This document shows, piece after piece, positions 1 to 5,245 of a stretch of DNA of 6,922 nt. The notes below the pieces were generated by a model, which worked only from the letters and a program-made list of their open reading frames with translations, was not told the origin of the DNA and did not search any database. The stretch is taken from contig JAOZSC010000139.1 in NCBI GenBank assembly GCA_029939875.1, positions 1 to 6,922 of the forward strand. Reading direction: 5' to 3'. The translations under genes were made by a program, and so were the position numbers. The stretch's first letter is position 1. Every line of letters begins with the position of its first letter. This DNA comes from Desulfobacterales bacterium. GTDB lineage: Bacteria > Desulfobacterota > Desulfobacteria > Desulfobacterales > JAFDCJ01.

Positions 1-1573
1 TGTCCGGATTTTCCGGAAATCGCGGTTGGATCTCGGCCACCCCCCGGCGCACGTGCACCGTAAACGCCTCGCCCGTATCCGGGAAACGAAAACCTGCCAC
101 GGTATTGACATCAGCGCTTTTTTCCGGGTTAAGCTTGACCGCCATACCGGCAAAAATACTGTCCAGGGGAATGCTGTCCACCAGCTGTTTGTCCTTGATC
201 TTCAGCATGCCGATGTGCAGCTTGCCGCGCACTTCCATTGCCCGGGTCAAATAATAATTGCGGGCGGTAGCGGCAATCTGTCGGCCACCCAGGGCCTCCA
301 GGCAAACCGCCTTGAGGTTGCGCACATCTTCAGATGCAAAATCGAGCTGCAGCAGTTGATCGGTCAATTCCAGGCCCCACTGGTACCGCTGCCCGGCAAC
401 CGCCTGCCGGGCGCGATCCAGCAGCGCCTGTTTGCCGCCGGCAAGATCGGCAAACCGCCGGGCCCGCTCGGCCGGCGTCAGCGGAAAAAGGTCTGTGGCG
501 CTGCCGCCGAACCATCCCAGGTACCCGTCGAAAATGGCCCGCACCGACCACTGCACCGTGCCGTAATATTCATGCAGATACGGCTGACGCGCCAGGTGCG
601 GCGGCAGTTTGACCTGTTCGACGATCTGCGAGGGTGTTAACCCCAGGTTCATCAGGCGGATGGTCTGATCGTGCACGAACTGGATGGCGTCCCGGTAGTT
701 GGTCAATGTTTCATAAATCCGGGCGGCCCCTGTCAGCGGACGGGTATGGCACGGTACGAGATACTCGGGTCTCAAGGCCCTCATTTTATCCAGGCTGTTA
801 ACCCACAGGGTTACATCCCGGTAGGCGGTGCCACGAATGGCATACAGGTTGGGAAATGATTTGTAATAATTATCCGCCGGCAGCAGAACTTTTTTTTCCG
901 GCATCCATATAAAAATCTGATCCGGGGTTTCACCGGGGGCGTGCACCAGCACCAGCTTCATGCCGGCGATTTCAAGCTCCAGGCGTTCACCGTTAAAGGT
1001 GCGGGTAGGGGGTAAAAGTGCGATGGTGCTAGTCGCGTCAAACTTGAGCTGAGGGCCGATGCCGCAATTGATCATGCCGCCGGGGGGCAAAAGGGTGCCG
1101 AACTGCCGCACGGCACGCCGATAGGTGGTTTCCCGGGTGATGCTGGCGATGCGCTTTATATAATAAAGGGTGCTGGCGTGGGAATAAATTTCAGGGTGAT
1201 CGTCGCCGGCCATGACCCGAGCTCCCTGGGTGTGATCCGAATGATAGTGAGTGTAGATAATGGCCTTGACCGGCTTGGTGGTGATTTCGTCAAACGCCTT
1301 TTTTACCGGTGCGGCGGCCTCAGCGCTTTCCAGGGTGTCCACGATGACCACGCCGTCGTCTCCCACCAGCAAAATGGAGTTGGCCAGCCCGTAGCCCACG
1401 GCGACATAAACGCCGTCGGTGACCCGGATAATCTCGGGTTTGAATTCCAGGCTGTGGGCGGCCAGATCCGGATGGCTGCCCACATCAACAATTTCAGTGG
1501 CAGGTTTTGATGTGCAGGCGACAAACAAAATCAGCACGAACAAGGAAATGACAGAATTTTTACAGTTGTTCAT
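1..1573 (-). CDS. SdsA-family alkylsulfatase-like metallo-beta-lactamase-fold lipoprotein, C-terminus cut by window edge
   Basis: The open frame runs from ATG at 1573 leftward through position 2 with no stop, giving 524 codons; the C-terminal end lies outside the window. GGAG sits 7 bases upstream of the ATG. Residues 1-20 form a hydrophobic leader ending in FVAC, so Cys20 is a probable lipidation site and the enzyme would be exported and membrane-anchored; phenylalanine at -3 is slightly off the usual lipobox. The metallo-beta-lactamase domain (about 45-280) carries THYHSDH (108-114), giving His109, His111, Asp113 and His114, with His276 as a further likely ligand. NLYAIRGTAYRD (242-253) matches the alkylsulfatase signature. 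EYYGTVQWSVRAIFDGYLGWFGG (335-357, key residues YYGT and YLGWF) and RNYYLTRAMEV (438-448) fit the alkylsulfatase dimerisation domain. Residues from about 470 onward resemble the SCP2-like C-terminal domain. Characterised relatives hydrolyse primary alkyl sulfates to alcohol plus sulfate. Two positions that are glutamate ligands in SdsA1 appear to be Gln219 and Asp234 here, so the substrate is uncertain. Family assignment is strong; activity is inferred. Confidence 0.88.
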   Translation of the reverse strand, partial: MNNCKNSVISLFVLILFVACTSKPATEIVDVGSHPDLAAHSLEFKPEIIRVTDGVYVAVGYGLANSILLVGDDGVVIVDTLESAEAAAPVKKAFDEITTKPVKAIIYTHYHSDHTQGARVMAGDDHPEIYSHASTLYYIKRIASITRETTYRRAVRQFGTLLPPGGMINCGIGPQLKFDATSTIALLPPTRTFNGERLELEIAGMKLVLVHAPGETPDQIFIWMPEKKVLLPADNYYKSFPNLYAIRGTAYRDVTLWVNSLDKMRALRPEYLVPCHTRPLTGAARIYETLTNYRDAIQFVHDQTIRLMNLGLTPSQIVEQVKLPPHLARQPYLHEYYGTVQWSVRAIFDGYLGWFGGSATDLFPLTPAERARRFADLAGGKQALLDRARQAVAGQRYQWGLELTDQLLQLDFASEDVRNLKAVCLEALGGRQIAATARNYYLTRAMEVRGKLHIGMLKIKDKQLVDSIPLDSIFAGMAVKLNPEKSADVNTVAGFRFPDTGEAFTVHVRRGVAEIQPRFPENPD

Positions 1574-1599
1574 AAACAATCTCCAAGGGTTGCGTTGAC

Positions 1600-1616
1600 C
1601 TCACCTTATTAGTGAG
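1600..1616 (-). other. Small inverted repeat in the leader of the sulfatase-like gene
   Basis: CTCAC and GTGAG form a 5-base-pair inverted repeat around a 7-base AT-rich centre, 27-43 bases before the ATG at 1573. It could be a short RNA hairpin or a weak operator half-site pair. A stem this short can occur by chance, and no promoter element clearly overlaps it. Confidence 0.2.
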
Positions 1617-1668
1617 AGAGGACTTCTACCCATCGAGAGCCTCAGGGTCGAACGATCGATTTTAACAA

Positions 1669-1682
1669 ACGGGCTTGCCCGT
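1669..1682 (-). terminator. Possible weak terminator or attenuating hairpin after the dehydrogenase gene
   Basis: Read leftward, ACGGG and CCCGT form a 5-base-pair GC-rich stem around a CAAG loop, followed by a broken T stretch (TTGTT). It lies about 32 bases after the dehydrogenase stop. A second small hairpin (TGCCT paired with AGGCA) lies just before it. The T tract is poor, so termination would be partial at best and transcription may continue into the sulfatase-like gene. Confidence 0.3.
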
Positions 1683-1713
1683 CCTGATGCCTCCCGCCAG
1701 GCAGTAAGCGCTC

Positions 1714-2700
1714 TCACTCCAGATAGTCCCCGGGGTTTAAAACCCCGCGCAGGTCCTGGCCAAGCAGATAATTTTTCACATTTTCAAGGGCTATCCGGGT
1801 CGCATGGGCCATGGAACCCGGTACGTGATCGGCACAATGGGGAGATCCGATGATGTTGGGCAACTCGAAAAAGGGATATTCTGTTTTGAATTCCCCCCGA
1901 TCGAGTGGTTCGGACCACCAGGTATCGATACCGGCCCGAAAGTCCGGCTTGTACTTCAGGTGCTCATAAAGAGCTTGCTGGTTGATCACTTCTCCGCGGC
2001 CCACGTTGATCAAAACCGCATCGGGCTTCATCCACTGCAGCTGCCGGCTGCCGATCAAATCCCGGGTCTTGCGGGTCAGCGGCGTGGTGATCACCACCAC
2101 GTCGGCTGCCGGCAAAACCGTTTTCATATCTGAAACGGTGCCGATAAAATCGATGGCCGCATCGGTTTTCCCGCTGCGGTTGATACCCAACACCCGCATG
2201 CCCATCGCCCGCATGAGTTCGGCAATCGCTTTTCCGTTGCCGCCAAAACCGACAACCGCGCAGGCCGCGCCGTTGAGCGTCCGGTTCACGCCGGATTGTT
2301 TAAAGTGACCCTCCCGCAACGTTCGGTAGTTGGGAAATAAATTTTTTACCAGTGCCAGGACCAGCGCCAGTACATGCTCTGCAAGAGGCCCCGCAAAAGC
2401 GCCCGGATTGCTGGCCACGCGGATGTTGGCAGGTAATAATTTAAATGGAACCCCATCGGCACCGGCAAAAACCAGCTGAATAAAACGGGCACTTTGCAGA
2501 CGATTGACTTCGGCAGGATCAATTTCCTTTCTGGAAAAACTCAAAGCAATCAGGACTTCGGCGGCTTCAAGCAGCCGGGTGCGTTCTTCCGGCAAACAAC
2601 CGGCAAGGTAGTCAATGTCGGCCAACGGGCCCAGGATTTCAGCGAAAATTTCCTGTTCTTTTTTATCCGGCAGGTAGGTGACAACGATGCTTTTTCTCAT
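1714..2700 (-). CDS. D-isomer-specific 2-hydroxyacid dehydrogenase, glyoxylate/hydroxypyruvate reductase-like
   Basis: This cytosolic oxidoreductase of 328 residues is full length for its family, which interconverts 2-oxo acids and D-2-hydroxy acids using NAD(P)H. The N-terminal half of the catalytic domain includes FAGAD (78-82) and a typical linker helix around SNPGAFAGPLAEHVLALVLA (97-116). The Rossmann domain carries the dinucleotide loop GFGGNG (151-156). The catalytic triad expected of the family is present: Arg235 in NVGRGEVIN, Glu264 in WWSEPL and His288 in SPHCAD. After the second Rossmann strand the sequence is INRSG (172-176), with Arg174 where NAD-specific members usually have an acidic residue, so NADPH is the more likely cofactor. 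No strong Shine-Dalgarno site precedes the ATG. The gene begins 26 bases after the M20 peptidase stop and is probably co-transcribed with it. Exact substrate (glyoxylate, hydroxypyruvate or another 2-oxo acid) cannot be read from sequence. Confidence 0.9.
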   Translation of the reverse strand: MRKSIVVTYLPDKKEQEIFAEILGPLADIDYLAGCLPEERTRLLEAAEVLIALSFSRKEIDPAEVNRLQSARFIQLVFAGADGVPFKLLPANIRVASNPGAFAGPLAEHVLALVLALVKNLFPNYRTLREGHFKQSGVNRTLNGAACAVVGFGGNGKAIAELMRAMGMRVLGINRSGKTDAAIDFIGTVSDMKTVLPAADVVVITTPLTRKTRDLIGSRQLQWMKPDAVLINVGRGEVINQQALYEHLKYKPDFRAGIDTWWSEPLDRGEFKTEYPFFELPNIIGSPHCADHVPGSMAHATRIALENVKNYLLGQDLRGVLNPGDYLE

Positions 2701-2726
2701 TTATTAAGGATTCCATGTCTTCGCGG

Positions 2727-4031
2727 TTAGACCCGGCACAGCATCCTCACGATATCAGTGTACACCCGGGTGCCTGTAATCATATTTTCTTCTGAAATCC
2801 GTTCATCCACACCGTGCACCCGGCTCAAATCCTGGGTGCCGATCAGCATCGGGCAGACCCCGTAGCAGGCCATGCCCCGGTCCCGGAAAAAACGCGAATC
2901 CGAAGCACCATATAAAAGGGAGGCCACCACCAGGGCGTCCGGAAAATGCCTGAGATGCGCTTCTTTAAGAATTGCGAAATCTTCGGTGCCCACCGGCGAC
3001 TCGGTGGCAGCGTGTTTTTCCATCAGCTCGACCTGGATTTTATCGTCGCCCAGCTCGGCCTTGATTTCAGCCACAAACGCGTCCGGATCGGTTCCGGGCA
3101 GCAGGCGGATATCCAGTTCGGCCTGCGCCTCGTCCGGTATCACGTTGATCTTATCGCCGGCATGCAGGCAGTTTACACTGACGGTGTTTTTCAAAATGGC
3201 GGCCAGCTGCGGAATGGCGGTCATGCCGCTGTCCGACAGCACCCGGATAAGCGTTTCCGGCTGTTCGTCTGCAAGGTAGGGCTTTAAAAAGTCCCACCCG
3301 GCGCCCAGCTGTTTAAAGTGGTCGGCGATCAGTGGGGTGACAATGAAGGGGGTGTCCTTTTCCAGCAGCCGGTTCAATCCCTGCACCAGCTTTTCCAGGG
3401 CATTGTCACCGTGGGGGGTGCTGCCATGCCCCGGAGGGCCCGTGCGCGTCAGCCGGACCCGGCAAACACCTTTCTCGCCAGCGGCAATCAAAAACAGCGG
3501 CCGGTCGGGCAGCATGTCATGCAGGCCGAAGCCACCTTCGTTCAGGATCAGGCCGGCCTGAAAGTCCCGGGAATAATGTTCCAGCAGCCAGGCCGCGCCA
3601 TTTTTTCCGCCAGCCTCCTCGTCGGCGACGGCCAGAAAAACGAGATCCCGGCAGGGAACCCACCCCTGGCGCTTGACCTCCAGGAAAGCCAGCAGCTCCA
3701 GGATCCCCTGGCCTTTCATGTCCAGAGCACCCCGGCCGTGTATAAAGCCGTCTTTGATTTGGCCGCCAAAAGGGTCCGCCTGCCATTCATCGGCGTTGGC
3801 GGCCACCACGTCAATGTGATTGAGCAAAATCAGCGCCGGTCTTTCCCCGGTTCCCGGGATCACCGCCCGAATGGACTGCCGCCCGGGTGAGGCTTCGTAA
3901 ACCCTGTAGGTAATGTCTTCTTTTTCGAAAATAGCGGCAAAAAACTCAACCCCCTTAATTTCATCGCCTGGAGGATTGGTGGTGTCAATTTTCAAATACC
4001 TGGACAACAATTCAACGGCCTCGTGTTTCAT
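2727..4031 (-). CDS. M20-family zinc metallopeptidase, carboxypeptidase S/PM20D1-like
   Basis: This 434-residue dizinc hydrolase contains the expected M20 landmarks in order: NHIDVV (71-76, His72 and Asp74), GRGALDMKG (99-107, bridging Asp104), ADEEAGG (136-142, general base Glu138 and ligand Glu139), LNEGG (163-167, ligand Glu165) and VHGVDERIS (405-413, last ligand His406). The insert (lid/dimerisation) domain spans about 185-300 and includes GPPGHGSTPHGDNA (198-211). The EGG, SDSRFF and VHGVDERIS segments resemble the CPS1/PM20D1 branch, whose members cleave peptides or N-acyl amino acids, more than DapE or ArgE. No signal peptide is visible, so it should be cytoplasmic. Its ATG overlaps the TGA of the aldolase gene as ATGA, with AGGAGG four bases upstream inside the end of the aldolase gene, which indicates translational coupling. 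The physiological substrate is unknown; release of an amino acid feeding the neighbouring aldolase pathway is my inference. Confidence 0.9.
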   Translation of the reverse strand: MKHEAVELLSRYLKIDTTNPPGDEIKGVEFFAAIFEKEDITYRVYEASPGRQSIRAVIPGTGERPALILLNHIDVVAANADEWQADPFGGQIKDGFIHGRGALDMKGQGILELLAFLEVKRQGWVPCRDLVFLAVADEEAGGKNGAAWLLEHYSRDFQAGLILNEGGFGLHDMLPDRPLFLIAAGEKGVCRVRLTRTGPPGHGSTPHGDNALEKLVQGLNRLLEKDTPFIVTPLIADHFKQLGAGWDFLKPYLADEQPETLIRVLSDSGMTAIPQLAAILKNTVSVNCLHAGDKINVIPDEAQAELDIRLLPGTDPDAFVAEIKAELGDDKIQVELMEKHAATESPVGTEDFAILKEAHLRHFPDALVVASLLYGASDSRFFRDRGMACYGVCPMLIGTQDLSRVHGVDERISEENMITGTRVYTDIVRMLCRV

Positions 4032-4933
4032 AAATCCTCCTCATACAGCAGCTCCGCTTTTTCGAGTATAGCGCGAATCTCTTGTTTTTCCTTTTCAGTA
4101 GACGGCAGCAGCGGGAGCCGGGGAGCGCCGCCAAAAAAGCCCAGCATATCCATGGCTGACTTCAGGCCCGGTACGCCGTAGGTGATGGTAACCGCCTGGT
4201 TGACCGGAAGCATTTTAAGCTGAAGTGTTCCGGCCGCGTCATAATCGCCTTTTTTAACCAGCTCGTAGATGTCCACACAGTTTTCCGCCGCCACATTGGC
4301 CAGGGCCGCCACAGCCCCGACACATCCCAGGCTCAAAGCACCCAGCAGTGCTCCCGCAGTTCCCACCAGCACCTTGAAATCCCCGCCGGCATGATTGACG
4401 TACTGGCCCAGCTGGCTCACATTTCCCGTGCTGTCCTTGATTCCCGCGATGTTAGGATGCAAAGCAAGCCGGGCCACCACCTCGACGCCCAGGTTCACAC
4501 CGGTAAACTTGGGCACATTGTACAATATAACCGGAATCGGGACATTGTCGGCAACGGCCGTAAAATGCTGCACCATCGCATCGACACTCATCAAACCGCT
4601 GTAATAGTGCGGAGTAACCACCAGTGCCGCCCGGGCCCCGAGTCGGGCAACCTCGCGGGTCAGCCGGATGGTTTCAGCGGTGGATTCACAACCGGTGCCG
4701 GCAATTACCGGCATGTCGGCCGGCACACTTTCAACGGCGGTTTGCACCACCTTCTTTTTTTCATCCGCCGACAGGTACACATATTCCCCGTTGGAACCCA
4801 GCACCACAATGCCCTTGAGCCCGGTGCGGCTCAATTTGTCCAGGTTGGATGCCAGTCGGTCACAGGCCAGTTTTCCATGCACAAAGGGCGTGGGAACCGG
4901 GGGAAATATTCCGTAAAGATCAATTGAGGACAT
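4028..4933 (-). CDS. DapA-superfamily class I aldolase, 4-hydroxy-2-oxoglutarate aldolase (HOGA1)-like
   Basis: This 301-residue protein is a complete (beta/alpha)8-barrel of the dihydrodipicolinate synthase/N-acetylneuraminate lyase superfamily. These enzymes form a Schiff base between an active-site lysine and a 2-oxo acid. The Schiff-base lysine is Lys166 in GIKDST, the catalytic tyrosine is Tyr138 in ILYNVP, and the carboxylate-binding loop is GSNGE (46-50). Several stretches recall mammalian HOGA1 rather than DapA: GSNGE instead of the usual GTTGE, AGTGCEST (78-85), VVTPHYYSGLMS (105-116), ALANV (210-214) and YGVPGLKSAMD (252-262). HOGA1 splits 4-hydroxy-2-oxoglutarate into pyruvate and glyoxylate. 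The start is supported by AGGAAG six bases upstream and by the typical N-terminus YGIFPPVPTPF. It is the first gene of the operon behind a strong promoter and overlaps the peptidase gene by four bases. Superfamily membership is certain; the HOGA assignment is from remembered sequence likeness, and another 2-keto-acid aldolase is possible. Confidence 0.9.
   Translation of the reverse strand: MSSIDLYGIFPPVPTPFVHGKLACDRLASNLDKLSRTGLKGIVVLGSNGEYVYLSADEKKKVVQTAVESVPADMPVIAGTGCESTAETIRLTREVARLGARAALVVTPHYYSGLMSVDAMVQHFTAVADNVPIPVILYNVPKFTGVNLGVEVVARLALHPNIAGIKDSTGNVSQLGQYVNHAGGDFKVLVGTAGALLGALSLGCVGAVAALANVAAENCVDIYELVKKGDYDAAGTLQLKMLPVNQAVTITYGVPGLKSAMDMLGFFGGAPRLPLLPSTEKEKQEIRAILEKAELLYEEDL
4036..4041 (-). 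promoter_or_regulatory. Shine-Dalgarno site of the M20 peptidase gene inside the aldolase gene
   Basis: AGGAGG, read leftward, lies four bases before the ATG that overlaps the aldolase stop codon. It is the strongest ribosome binding site among the three operon genes and fixes the start at 4031. Confidence 0.75.
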
Positions 4934-4962
4934 TGTCTGCTTCCTTTTTTGTTGATTCAGGG

Positions 4963-4991
4963 AGTATAAAGAGTTGAATCCAGGGTGTCAA
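4963..4991 (-). promoter_or_regulatory. Near-consensus sigma-70 promoter for the aldolase-peptidase-dehydrogenase operon
   Basis: On the lower strand, a perfect -35 box TTGACA (4986-4991) is followed after exactly 17 bases by TATACT (4963-4968), which matches the -10 consensus at five of six positions. Transcription would start near 4956 and give a leader of roughly 23 bases before the ATG at 4933, containing the AGGAAG ribosome binding site. No obvious operator palindrome overlaps it, so it may be constitutive or regulated from a distance. Confidence 0.8.
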
Positions 4992-5053
4992 GGCGGTTCG
5001 ATGGATACCGGCATGGTCGATAACTGCTTATATTTACAGGTATTTTTAAAATA

Positions 5054-5098
5054 TTGACTTTTCAGCGATGATAACATAATTTAACAAGCTCATATACT
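5054..5098 (+). promoter_or_regulatory. Possible rightward promoter region for the glycosyltransferase
   Basis: TTGACT (5054-5059) has five of six -35 matches, followed after a short 15-base spacer by CATAAT (5075-5080), also five of six. An alternative -10 is TATACT (5093-5098), but its upstream -35 (ATAACA, 16-base spacer) is poor. Either choice leaves a leader of about 140-160 bases before the ATG at 5246. In AT-rich DNA such matches are common, so this is tentative. Confidence 0.35.
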
Positions 5099-5119
5099 AT
5101 CTAAACTGATCGGTTCCAA

Positions 5120-5140
5120 GTTCAGAGTTCAAGGTTCAAA
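5120..5140 (+). repeat. Three tandem degenerate heptamers, GTTCAGA / GTTCAAG / GTTCAAA
   Basis: Three consecutive 7-base units share GTTCA and vary in the last two bases. An inverted copy of the third junction (TTGAACCT) lies at 5229-5236, just before the glycosyltransferase start. The array is too short for CRISPR and lacks spacers. It may be the remnant of a dispersed intergenic repeat or a set of regulator half-sites. Confidence 0.5.
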
Positions 5141-5245
5141 GGGTACAACCGCTTAACCCTGTTCAGCATACTGATCAAAACCCTTCAATCCACGACATAC
5201 CCATCGGGTCCCTGTGGTGAATCTAATATTGAACCTGATCACGCG

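Larger units (their letters stand above)
4934..5245. other. Divergent intergenic region, 312 bases without a gene
   Basis: The left end holds the leftward operon promoter and ribosome binding site. The middle (about 5030-5100) is AT-rich and may hold a rightward promoter. The right part (about 5105-5245) holds short repeats: the GTTCA heptamers at 5120-5140, CTGATC at 5106-5111, 5171-5176 and 5235-5240, and an inverted pair AGGTTCAA (5132-5139) and TTGAACCT (5229-5236). I found no ATG-initiated short ORF, tRNA or recognisable riboswitch. Confidence 0.7.

Noticed and set aside
1303..1524. Leftward 73-codon frame within the sulfatase-like gene
   Set aside because: It is in a different frame from the 524-codon frame that carries the THYHSDH motif and a signal peptide, so it is an overlap artefact.
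4391..4927. Rightward open frame of 178 codons opposite the aldolase gene
   Set aside because: It is the antisense shadow of a gene with clear catalytic motifs; its translation shows no recognisable domain and it has no ribosome binding site. The same applies to upper-strand frames at 3318-3890, 2872-3279, 1178-1510 and 26-640.
4028..4933. Assignment as 4-hydroxy-tetrahydrodipicolinate synthase (dapA) for lysine synthesis
   Set aside because: GSNGE replaces GTTGE, the similarity in several stretches is to HOGA1, and the neighbours are catabolic-type enzymes rather than dapB or dapL.
4943..4950. Pyrimidine run CCTTTTTT near the aldolase start, which looks like a terminator tail
   Set aside because: No stem precedes it on the upper strand; on the lower strand it is the A-rich and AGGAAG ribosome binding region of the aldolase.
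5120..5140. Possible CRISPR repeat or tRNA T-loop, because GGTTCAAA resembles a T-arm
   Set aside because: The units are 7 bases, contiguous and without spacers, and no acceptor stem or cloverleaf can be drawn around the T-arm-like sequence.
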